Positions 19,389-31,155 of a stretch of 64,000 nt of DNA are shown in pieces. Origin of the DNA: Lamellibrachia satsuma (Eukaryota; Annelida; Polychaeta; Sabellida; Siboglinidae); the NCBI GenBank assembly GCA_033239005.1, contig BSQZ01000030.1, positions 2,721,501 to 2,785,500 on the forward strand, read 5' to 3'. Position 1 is the stretch's first letter, and each line of letters starts with the position of its first letter. The position numbers were made by a program, and so were the translations under genes. Below the pieces are notes generated by a model. That model was not told the DNA's origin. It saw only the letters and a list, made by a program, of their open reading frames with translations, and ran no database searches.

Positions 19389-21489
19389 GATTGAAACACT
19401 ATTAAAATGACCAGTGTGTGGCCATCGAGGGCGTAACAAATGAAACATAAATGGGGTTTACCAAAACAATGGCACCTGTGCGTTCTGTTTTTACTCCGTA
19501 ATGTGTTCCACACCTTGACGTGGCCTTTTGTACAAACTTGAGTACGAATACGGGCAATGCATGAGTGCGTCAATGTGACTTTGCAGTGACGGGTCTTAAT
19601 TGGGTCTCGCGGGTGGTCGGACGAGCCTAGTCAATATTAGTCACCCATTAGTGTACAAGAACGTATATCTATATCGCGCTGTGGTCTCCTATCCTGTCAT
19701 TAGGGCAGTTCAGCGCTTTACACTAGACCCCTGGCAGACATTCATTCCAGCACCAACTTCTCTGGAAAATATTCAGCCATGCTACAATTAATGTGCCACT
19801 ACCTGTTCAACGTTATTGTTGTTCCTGGTGAACTGGTGAGGCCATGGAAATTAACGAAATGGCACATGTGTCAACAGCAACACAAAGATTCGAAACATGT
19901 CGATTGAGGACTATGGGCAATGCAAAAGAAAAAAGTACCTAACCGACTACAGATGGCGTACGTGGCAATTTAACGTAGTAGAAAAAACAAAATGCATGAA
20001 CGTACCAGACAACCATTGTATCTGTTCGTCTGGGAATGCGTGCTTAGAAATTAATCGCTCCCATTTTTCTAGCAATTAACGATTTGGTTTGCTGTACATG
20101 AGTCGATTGTATTTTAGTCAGTAGCGTAACGAGGCAAGAGTAAAATATGCAGCCCCTCCCCCATCCCCCAGCAATAACGGAATAGCTATGTGTAGCCCCC
20201 CATCCCCCAGCAATAACGGAATAGCTATATATAGGTATAAAGCGTGATATTTGCTCCGACATCACGATAGCAACCAGAAACGAAAATATTGATAGACGCG
20301 GTTTAATGATTCAGCGCAGTTACACTTTAACCCAAAATTCATATCTCAAATAGGCCCCACAACCAAGGGAAACCCCCAACAAAACCTCCAATTGGAATCA
20401 ACCCTGGATTGGGGTGAACGAACTGGGGTTTTGTCGATATATTCAGAATTTGTGTCATCCACAACGTACAAATATGTGTGACTTTAAAAAGTATCCTAAA
20501 GTGCCGCCGCCCCCCCAAAAAAATGTGCTGCTGGGGCAATTGTCCCCATGCACCCTATGTACAACAACATGCCAGGAGGTGTTTTCTAGGTTGAGACCCC
20601 TGCCACACCCCTTGCTAATATAGACATAGTATCCGAATTAACACAGCAACATTTCAAAATTAACTACCGAGCTCGATCAAAATAGAGGTATATCAGGTTT
20701 TTGTTTGTTTTTTTGTGAAAACAAAACGAGGTGCGCAATTTTACAAATTCCACACAATCACAGAAGTTGACTGGTGTTTAATGTGCTGTGAAAATTTAAA
20801 GAATATCATAGGGCCTACGACACATTACCCTAGGGGCTAGGAGTGCGGGAAACTCCCTTGGACCGAACACTAGAAATGATATTTATTTGTTCATTCGACC
20901 TCAGCGCACTACTGTTCTAACAAGTAAAAACAACAAAACAAGGACCAAACCAATTCGCACTAGGTGGCGCCCGATTTCTGCTGGCGCGCCACCTAGTGAG
21001 TATGGGGCCAGACAACATGTAGAATATGGGTGTGTTTGTGCAGTATAGTAGTGAACATGTATATAAATGCAAAAAAACGCTAGATTAAGACCTTCGATGA
21101 TACCCCTTAATTAGTAATAAATTCGTGATGATTTGTTAAACAGTTAGATAGTATGTTGCGTATTTGACATTTGTGAACGGTTCGAACCCTAACATTATAT
21201 ATTATCAGGAGAAATTAAGAGACACGCGCACGTTTATAGGTAATATATGTAATTCTGCGCTTAGGACTGTACATTATACGATATTCTCTCACTATTTTAG
21301 AACATGGGTAGGTCTGGATATTTCCATTACATTACGTCTTCCGAAGTTCGATACGTTTTATTTTTCAAGTTTCAGGCTCCCTAGGCCTATAGCTTCATAT
21401 ACCACGATAGTGAATAATATTCTTATTTGGACATTATTGGAAACGATTTATGTTAATTAAACCCAACAGAGATATTACTTAATCCGAAT
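19389..21489. other. Unassigned intergenic-like region, CpG-retaining
   Basis: No gene is recognised. A 41-bp segment (CCATCCCCCAGCAATAACGG) is duplicated in tandem at about 20154-20235. A palindromic pair of CTCF-like motifs lies at 20958-20998. CpG dinucleotides are frequent here compared with DNA right of 22 kb. Confidence 0.5.
20958..20998. promoter_or_regulatory. Palindromic pair of CTCF-like motifs
   Basis: CACTAGGTGGCGC (20958-20970) is mirrored by GCGCCACCTAGTG (20986-20998), a perfect 13-bp inverted repeat with a 15-base loop. Each arm, with the base before it, fits 13 of 14 positions of the core CCASYAGRKGGCRS associated with CTCF. It lies about 0.5 kb left of the inferred gene start. 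Alternatively the palindrome is only a transposon scar. Confidence 0.35.
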
Positions 21490-21725
21490 AGAACGTAATG
21501 TTAACGTGATAACGTCACGTTGAGTATTTATGGCACTGCGCGGTGATGCGGCTTGGTTGTGGTCTCAGAGCATTTTCGGAGGGAGGCAACCGGAAGAGCC
21601 ATTTTGATTTGTTTATTGTTCCAAGTCTAGCCGGTGCGAGAAACACGTCGGGGGTGTGTTTTGAGTTTACCGATCAGTTCGTGGAGGTTTACCGTCTGGA
21701 CGAGATACATATTTCACCTTCCAAG
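21490..21725 (+). promoter_or_regulatory. Candidate promoter and first (non-coding) exon
   Basis: CpG-containing block with TAACGTCACG (half CRE) near 21510, TATTTATGG near 21525, then GGAAGAGCCATTTTGATTTG near 21590 (GCCATTTT resembles a YY1/initiator element). The segment ends CTTCCAAG followed by GTAAGT at 21726, a consensus 5' splice site. Right of it CpG drops sharply, as expected for a methylated gene body. Any start codon is unclear, so I treat it as 5' UTR. The evidence is circumstantial. Confidence 0.4.
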
Positions 21726-24559
21726 GTAAGTTCGTCTGTACCGAGTGTACAGCTGGTCTTGGGGCGCGTGCTCGTGACACCTAGTTTCGACAGTAAAGCG
21801 TAACTTTGCGAGACTTGCGAAATGACCGACGGCAAAAGGGTGAATCGTAACTCGGTAATTCAGGCCCACGAGCTGTCATCGTCGTGACGCCGAACTGTCA
21901 GGTCTTGCAGCCGGATTTCATTCTACGACTACGTCGCCACTCTTGTGAATTTTTCATGTACTCATTTGTTAAATTCCCCGCAGAATGGTTGTATCTTTTT
22001 TTGTGTAAGGCCTAAGGCTTAGCCTAAGGGCGAGACTTTTGTCTGGGGGCGCATAAGGTCAATGCCATAATGGTAATACGATGTGAGCACAAGTGACAAC
22101 TCTTGCAGTAGTGGAGTGATAGTGATATCGAAAAACACGATAAGTGATTCAGTTAATTCCGTATTGCAAATAGGCTTATGCAAAGGGTTAACATAAACCC
22201 TGTCATCTGTAGACATTTTCTTACCAAACCAGACATATTTGAAACACATACACACACACCACATACTGAATTACATAAAATATAATAATAAAACAAAATG
22301 CTCAGGATCCAGAGCGCAGAGGTGCAGCAACAAGAATTGTTAAGTATGACATCAGTATCATGAACAAGAACACATAAAACTCATAAAGAAAATATATATG
22401 CAGATTATATTTAAAGAAGAACTTAAGTGTGAATCATATTTAAATAACCTGGACATTATCTGATAATTAGGAAATAGTGTGAATTCCAAAATGGTATTTA
22501 AACAGCTAACCTGCTACTTGTGTCTTAATTTAAATACGAATGACCTCCTTGAAATGCCAGGAATTACAATATAACAACATTGTCAGATGAATTATTACAC
22601 ATACACAATCAGTCAGTCACACTATTTATTCAGTACCGATAAGGAGAGATCCCTAATTCGTTATCATGTCTAATGCTCACCTCCAAGTGGTTGTTGTTGG
22701 CTGCAACTGGTACTTAAACCTATACACTCTATACTAGTTCATTTTGATAGGTAACACATGGAGAATCATGGCTATTAAAATATGTAACAATTAATTACCA
22801 AGGAATTGTTAGTAATTGCTTAATGCTCAGTGAGAAATTCGAGTTATAATACCAATCAATACAGTTCACATATCACAATATATATTTTGTGATGAAAACT
22901 GATATAGAAATGTGCTCTACTAATTAAACCACAACCTGAGTGTTATTAATTACATTTTAACCATGATCTGAGAGCAAGCATTAAAATGCAGTTTTACAAC
23001 CAGCACAATTTACACACTTAGCATTCTAATAGTTTACATTTATTGTTCAGACCCTTTCAAAACATTTCCTTTGTGTAGTTTACTGACAGCACCTGCTCTG
23101 ACTTTGACTATACCATTATTACAATGCCATAATTCCTTTTTTATTATACAACTTGAATTTTTTAATGTGTTAAACAAATATTTGTTTTAAACTCATTAGG
23201 CAGACCTACACCAGTGTCTTTGTGTTTTGTCCCTGCCTTTGTCTCATTACAGCCTGGCTTATCCAGCAGACTTGTAATAGGATGTGACAGACCAAGCCTA
23301 GCTGTGACTCATGTCCTTGAATGCTTCTGTTCTCCTTTTATGGAAAGTGCAACAAAAGAACAATGCATTGAATACAAAGTACCCCGCAACTCAACATTTG
23401 CATATGTGTTGCATAATTTCAACATGTGCGTTTAGATGCAGCTCCGTTAGTGTTACAAGTGTGGCAGTGTGTGAGCCAAAACAGGAGAGGAACAGTGGCC
23501 TGCAGGTGGAACCATTCTGTCACAACAGATGGGCAGGGATGGTCTTGTAAAAAATTCCCTAATAGCTAAATCAATTTCTTCGGTAATCTTTGTCACAGAC
23601 TTGCACTTCTGAATAGAGCTTGTACTCAGTAAGTACAAAACTGGAATTGTGTTTGGTGTATCAGTAATAACGATACCAGGAAATATTTTAAATTTAACTT
23701 GATATGGAATAATCAATATTGTACTACTACAGGTTGATCATCACTGTGAGTGTCCAGTGTCCTTGTGTGTGAACAGTTAGATGAGTCAGTTAAAAAAATT
23801 ATGACTGAACTATTGGCTTTGGCACAAAGGTTAGTCACAGTGAAAATGTAACATGCTAGTTTATGCAGGTAAATTATTATTAAATGTAATACTCCATGTG
23901 TTATATAAGATAGTGTACACTTGTGCAACCGATCATTTGACAGGAATCAGCCAGAAACATTGTCCTGGTCGGAAGCTGTGTCTTGTCTTGTCTTGTCTCG
24001 TCTCGTTTTGTCTTGACAGAACTACATTGGTCAGATATATATGGATGGTGTGTAATATAATAAATCATGTGTATACTCTAGAGAAATATGGAAAGGAGGC
24101 AGCATTCCAATCTTTTAATAAACAGATGGCCACTCATTGGGTAAATGGAAATAAGTTCAAATAACCAATCGTCACTCCAGGATATTATGGTCACTTTAGG
24201 ATATTATGGTCACTCCAGGATATTAGGCTTGCAGTCCATTTAAGGCTGAGCTGTTTACCGTGTGATATCATTATAATACAACCCCCTCTACATGCCTGAC
24301 ATTACTGATGTAATCATGATGTCACAGAAAATAGTTGGATGTTGTTTCATGGTGAATGCAGCGGTAGAACGGAGCATGAGTCACTGACTTTATCCCCTGT
24401 GGAATGACAGCTACCTTGGTACCAGCGCTGTGTCAGACACATCAATGCTGCTCAGGCCACCTCAAACTTAATGTCTGATTCTCATATTTATTTCTTTAAA
24501 AATGTGATGCTGATGGTGTGAAAATCTTGTTTTGTGGTCCACTGAGCACTTTAAACCTG

Positions 24560-24600
<41 letters not shown>

Positions 24601-24888
24601 GTGCCTCTGAATAGAATTTGTCCAGATATATGGTGCTAGTGAAGTGTACTTAATAATATATTATTGTTATGTACAATATGCTGTACATAAAATTAATGCA
24701 CAGTATGTAGATAGTATGCTGTAGCTGCAGAATGTACAAATGTATGAACCTTGGAGCATGTTTTCCATGAACACTGCAGGAACTACATGTGAACATTCCA
24801 TTGTAGACTTCTTTTTTGTTGTAAGAATGATTTGTCTTGTTAGTTTTGTATACTGGGGAAAGTAAACATTGTTTTGCATACGTGAACA
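21726..24888 (+). other. Presumed intron 1 DNA
   Basis: AT-rich, CpG-poor, no coding exon recognised. Small features: TAAGGCCTAAGGCTTAGCC near 22006, a CTTGTCTTGTCTTGTCTCG simple repeat near 23980, three GGATATTATGGTCACTCCAG-like 19-bp units near 24178-24225, and a (TA)n run at 24561-24595. Confidence 0.45.
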
Positions 24889-25211
24889 TGGGACAACGAG
24901 GGTGTGGGACAACGAGGGTGTGGGACAATGAGGGTGTGGGACAACAAGGGTGTGGGACAACGAGGGTGTGGGACAACGAGGGTGTGAGACAAACAGGGTG
25001 TGCGACAACGAGGGTGTGAGACAACCAGGGTGAGCGACAACCAGGGTGTGGGACAGCCAGGGTGTGGGACAAACATGGTTTGCGACAACAAGGGTGTGGG
25101 ACACAGAGGGTGTGGGACAACAAGGGTATGGGACAACCAGGGTGTGCGACAACCAGGGTGTGCAACAACCAGGGTGTGGGACAACCAGGGTGTGGGACAC
25201 AGAGGGTGTGG
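24889..25211. repeat. 16-bp tandem array
   Basis: About 20 units of GGACAACCAGGGTGTG, with C/G at the ACAACSAGGG position and one-base variants. Sixteen bases rotates the frame, so several frames on both strands stay open without being genes. Confidence 0.95.
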
Positions 25212-27534
25212 CATGCCTGAGGATAGTTCCCTGGAGTGGGTAATAATCAAATCTAATCTTTTGAAGCATCTCAGAATGAAGTGAGTCACGGAGACCTGTA
25301 TGCATGCCAGATTAGTTTCAAACTAGAGTTTGTTTGCTGTGTGTTGACACAAGTAATTTAGTCAAGCATTGGAGTGGTGCTTCTCCTCATGTAAATAAGA
25401 AATTGCAAATTACAACTGGTATTCAGAATGCCTGTGGTGTATTGATATTGATTGCTCAGACTCTTTGATTTCTTTCTGTGTGTGCATTTTGACCTTAAAA
25501 GGAAGTAAGCTTAGCACATTTAAATATATCAGTGCAATGTCTGAAATTAGCAAAAAATTTACTGGCCCAGATTTTTTTAACTAGCCCAGTTCTATTTTGA
25601 ACCAGCCCAGGTGACTTTACACTGGCCCCACAAAAATGTATAAATTATAAGTATACGTAATAAAGCAAAGTTTTTGTGAGTAAACCTAAACATTGCTTTA
25701 AATTAGAAGAATAATTTAATAAATATAACCACTTCCAAATATTGTCATTAATTGCTTATAACTAGCAGACCAATAAATTAAAGTAATTAATTTAATAAAC
25801 GTTTCAATGTGAATTCTATTTATGAAACAGTTACAGTTGTTGAAAGTAACATTATGTTTGATGCCGACATGATGCCGTGTGCACTGGCCTGGTTTGATGC
25901 CGACGTGATGCCGTGTGCACTGGCACTGGCCTGGTTTGATGCCGACGTGATGCCGTGTGCACTGGCCTGGTTTGATGCCGACGTGATGCCGTGTGCACTG
26001 GCCTGGTTTGATGCCGACGTGATGCCGTGTGCACTGGCACTGGCATGGTTTGATGCCGACGTGTTGCCGTGTGCACTGGCACTGGCATGGTTTGATGCCG
26101 ACGTGATGCCATGTGCACTGGCACTGGCATGGTTTGATGTCGACGTGATGCCATGTGCACTGGCACTGACATGGACAAAATCTATGCCATTCTCAATTCA
26201 CTCCAAATCGAAGCCTCCAAAGTTCACTTTCACAGCCAAATATAACATTAAACAGAATGTGTTGGCAGGTTATATTGTCAATCAGAGTGTCTGTCTCATA
26301 TCACCAGTATGAAATTTATTGGTGTAATATCCTTCAAAAACTCACACAATTTAGTCTGCCATCTTTGTTTTAGTTCGGTATTGCCAGGATACTGACGTCA
26401 TTAAATGTGAATCATGCAGTAGGCATCCATGCTACAAATGCTAAGGGTTCACTTGCATGTACAGACTTTGCCTTGGCAGTGATTTGTTGCTGGCAAGGAA
26501 GAAGTAGTTTGACACAATTGCATTTTATACCGAATTAGCATAGATTACTAAGTACTGTAATGTGCATCACTAATACAAGTCCAACCCAGTCATGGCTGCC
26601 GGGATGAATCGGTGGGGTGGGGCCAATAACTTGCACATTTTGGCTTACTGATTTGGCAGGACGCATTTTGAATTGATTGCCGCCAATAAAAAGGCCTTAT
26701 TTTCGAACACTGTCAGTGTTCTACATTTTTCTGTGTTCAAACAAACTTTCTAGAAATACACGTACAATTGTTCTAAAATTATGTAAATATAGCTACACGT
26801 TAAACTCACAGTAAAGGTGGCAAGATATAATGTTACATGACATTTTGTATTGCTGCTAGGCACTAAGTGGACAGTGCTGATGCATGTATGGCACTCATGG
26901 CTTTAAGCAAGCATGTTGTGCAACATTGCACCTAGACACACAACATTACTTAATAAGTATTTACCTACTTATGTATGTGTATGTTGGAAACTGGGCTACC
27001 TCTCTTGTTGTTGTCAAACTGGATACTGAAGGGAGAACCAGAATGTTGTTGTTTGGACCATGAGGGATAACTCAACCAACCAGGCAATATCAACACAGGA
27101 CCCTTTGGACTGTGTTTGGATCTTCCCAGCGCTAGTAGAATATTGCAAACTGCAAACAAACGTTACATCCTGCAGCTCGAACGAATCATGGCTGTTATAG
27201 CCAGTTGCATGGATTATGTTAAGTTTAAGAAATAATTCATGAGCAGACATTGTGGTTACCAGGGAAGATTTTGTGAAAACACTGGTGTTGTAGAACACCA
27301 GTACATCTCTGTCTATGTATGTCTGGTCATGTCGTTACCCTGTCTTTGTCTTGTATGTATGTCTGGTCATGTTGCTACCCTGTCTTTGTCTATGGAACAG
27401 AACATATGAGAACTATGACCTTGATTGATGTTGTTATATATGTTGTCCATCAGTGTTCTAGTCACCTACACTCACAGTAGGCAAACAGCTTTTTTATTTG
27501 CGTTTGAAACTGGTTATTGTTTTGGGTCACATCC
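25212..27534 (+). other. Presumed intronic DNA
   Basis: No exon is recognised. It contains the 36/42-bp array at 25856-26174 and a two-copy repeat of about 40 bp near 27315-27395 (TATGTATGTCTGGTCATGT). ACTGGCCCAGATTTTTTTAA at about 25561 starts a short AT-rich series of ACTGGCCC/CAGCCCAG phrases. Confidence 0.4.
25856..26174. repeat. 36/42-bp tandem array
   Basis: Eight units of TTTGATGCCGACGTGATGCC plus GTGTGCACTGGC, where ACTGGC is present once or twice (36 or 42 bp). Both lengths are multiples of three, giving an open plus-strand frame (FDADVMPCALAW) that continues to 26312. I see no splice or homology support for a protein. Confidence 0.9.
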
Positions 27535-27608
27535 AGGATATGCATACGATACGCTTAAACGAATACAGAGGCGAGCAACTAAAATGATTTCAGAACTGAG
27601 ATACCTTA

Positions 27609-28457
27609 AGCCTGCAGCACACTAGCCGATTTTTTGTTGGGGGGACTGTAGATAGATATATCAGGGTTAAATTTGTCGGACCATAAGCTCACAGCACACT
27701 GGCCGATATTTTGTCGTGACTAGCACGCCTCTCGTGGCAAATTTGGAATTAAGCAAACATGGCGGCGCTCACACCACATGTGGCGGCGCTCACACCACAC
27801 GTGGCGGCGCTCACACCACACGTGGCGGCGCTCACATCACACGTGGCGGCACTAACACCACACGTGGCGGCGCTCACACCACACGTGGCGGCACTCACAC
27901 CACACACGGCGGCGATGCGAAGAAGAAGACATAAGCTAGCTTTGTTCGTCTTGATTATGCTACAGAGGATAATGAGACGCAGAAAAGCAAATAAACAAAA
28001 TCCTTCCGCCTATTGAAATCATCTAAAAATCCATAGTTACGCTGTCAACATATTCTACCAGCAAACAGCAAAGTGTCTGCTCAAATGCCGTTATGTCAGA
28101 TGATATGATTTTTTAAAAATTACACACATCTAAAATTACTGTGCCCTAAATTCACGTGTAATGCACCAGGAAGTCTAACTGAGGCATGATCCTATTTGTC
28201 ATTGTGGCCGTGGCACTGGGGGCCACCATGTTTACAGTGACGTTTGTGCATGTGACTGCAATCATGCATCCTATTGGTCACTAATCGCATGAGCCCCGAC
28301 AAATGTCAGAGTCTGCAGCACACTAGCCAATAAGGCCCATCAGGACGCACTGTCAGATATCCGACAAGCCCCGATTTTGTCGGAATTCACAGCACACTAG
28401 CCAACAACTGAAGATTATTTGTCCCCCAACGAAAAATCAGCTAGTGTGCTGCGGGCT
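27609..28457. mobile_element. Non-autonomous TIR element with 3-bp target duplication (Harbinger-like)
   Basis: Left end AGCCTGCAGCACACTAGCCG, right end (reverse complement) AGCCCGCAGCACACTAGCTG; similarity continues for about 37 bases. It is flanked by TTA (27606-27608) and TTG (28458-28460), and the empty site is known from the LINE it interrupts (CCTTAGTTATG at 12306). A 3-bp TTA target fits the PIF/Harbinger superfamily, though other 3-bp groups are possible. The motif CAGCACACTRGCC recurs inside near 27692, 28316 and 28387. It has no transposase and contains a 21-bp array. Confidence 0.8.
27768..27914. repeat. 21-bp GC-rich tandem array with E-boxes
   Basis: Seven units of GTGGCGGCGCTCACACCACAC inside the MITE; the junctions create CACGTG repeatedly. 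The first unit reads AACATGGCGGC, matching the YY1 consensus AANATGGCGGC. The unit is seven codons and open in more than one frame. It is a CpG-rich island in otherwise CpG-poor DNA. Confidence 0.92.
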
Positions 28458-28676
28458 TTGGTTATGAAGAACACCTAAGGGAATGTGGTTTACCAATCTT
28501 ACAGACAAGGCAGTTAAGATGAGATAAAATTGAAGTTTTTAAGATATTAAATGGGTATGAAAGTATTGATAGACATTTTTTTTTTCACTCAAGAAAGGTC
28601 GTAGAACTAGAGGACATGAGGTAACATTAGTAAAGGATCAGTGTAGATTGGATATCAGGAAGTACTCGTTTTTTAT

Positions 28677-28868
28677 TTAACAAGATTGCCATCCCATACA
28701 ACGAGTTCCAGATGGCAAGTGGACAAGGAAGCCATTGGCTTATCAGGAGTCCAACGATTTTATCTTCTATGTGTAGCCTGCCTTATCATATATCTGTCAA
28801 TTATATTTTTTAAACATATTCACACTACTAGCATTAACACAATCATTTGGCAGTTTGTTCCATTAATT
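28677..28868 (-). mobile_element. Family A LINE 3' end, inverted
   Basis: On the minus strand, ATGGAACAAACTGCCAAATG (NKLPND region) runs through SSVNMFK to the 3' UTR and the tail repeat TTAACAAGAT (plus strand 28677-28686). It corresponds to intact-LINE positions about 12540-12726, exactly the piece missing from the plus-strand copy that ends at 28672. Confidence 0.85.
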
Positions 28869-28969
28869 TTGTAACAATATTTTTGTCAAACTTGGCTTTC
28901 ATTAGCCTATTTTCATATCTGTTCTTCCTGTGCTCCATTCTAAATTTATCAAATATTTGAGAAAAACGA
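28867..28969 (-). other. Possible minus-strand exon fragment
   Basis: On the minus strand a strong acceptor (TTTTGTTCTTTTTTCCTAG) is followed by an open frame reading RFSQIFDKFRMEHRKNRYEN then RLMKAKFDKNIVTK, which runs into LINE sequence at about 28867. The basic, helical composition looks protein-like, but I do not recognise it. It could be a truncated exon, a retroposed fragment or chance. Confidence 0.25.
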
Positions 28970-29049
28970 CTAGGAAAAAAGAACAAAATGAACAACTTTA
29001 AAAGCTTCAGAACTGCTTCAGGAATCACTGTACACAATGGACAGTGGAT

Positions 29050-29092
29050 TTAACAAGATTACCATCCAAAGCAAAGCCCAGATGGCAAGCAG
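29050..29092 (-). mobile_element. Very short family A LINE 3' tail
   Basis: TTAACAAGATTACCATCCAA and CCAGATGGCAAGC match the last 45 bases of the LINE 3' UTR; the copy then stops at the start of a TA-rich tract. It is an extreme 5' truncation. Confidence 0.65.
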
Positions 29093-29112
29093 ACATACTG
29101 TATATTATATAT

Positions 29113-30820
<1,708 letters not shown>

Positions 30821-31155
30821 GGTCTGTCTGTATCTGGAGATGGCACACTCCATGTTTGTTTAGGTATCTCTGTGTCTGAAGATGACACACTCCCTGTTTG
30901 TTAAGGTATCTCTGTGTCTGAAGATGACACACTCCATGTTTGTGTAGGTATATCTGTGTTTGGAGGTGACACACTCCCTGATTGTTAAGGTATCTCTGTG
31001 TCTGGAGATGACACACTCCATATTTGTGTAGGTATCTCTATGTATCTCTGTATCTCTGTGTCTGGAGATGACACACTCCATGTTTATGTAGGTATCTCTG
31101 TGTCTGGAGATGACACACTCCATGTTTGTGTAGGTATCTCTGTGTCTGGAAATGA
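30821..31155. repeat. 42-bp tandem array
   Basis: About eight units containing GGTATCTCTGTGTCTGGAGA and TGACACACTCCATGTTTGT, with one unit carrying an inserted ATCTCTATGTATCTCTGT near 31035. Fourteen codons per unit gives open minus-strand frames (HRDTYTNMECVIS). Confidence 0.92.

Larger units (their letters stand above)
27535..28676 (+). mobile_element. Family A LINE C-terminal fragment, split by a MITE
   Basis: Left part 27535-27608 (AGGCGAGCAACTAAAATGAT, reading MISELRYL) and right part 28458-28672 (GGTTATGAAGAACACCT through GATATCAGGAAGTACTCG) together match positions about 12240-12521 of the intact LINE. They are interrupted between the codons of the LRDLSYEE motif by the 27609-28457 element. 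The right part stops dead at about 28672 and is followed by an inverted LINE 3' end. Confidence 0.85.

Noticed and set aside
21170..21195. tRNA or SINE B-box (GGTTCGAACCC)
   Set aside because: No matching A-box or cloverleaf could be placed around it.
24667..25305. 212-codon minus-strand frame (SHTLVVPHPGC repeats)
   Set aside because: 16-bp array open in several frames on both strands.
25809..26312. 167-codon plus-strand frame
   Set aside because: Driven by the 36/42-bp array; flanking residues show no family resemblance or splice sites.
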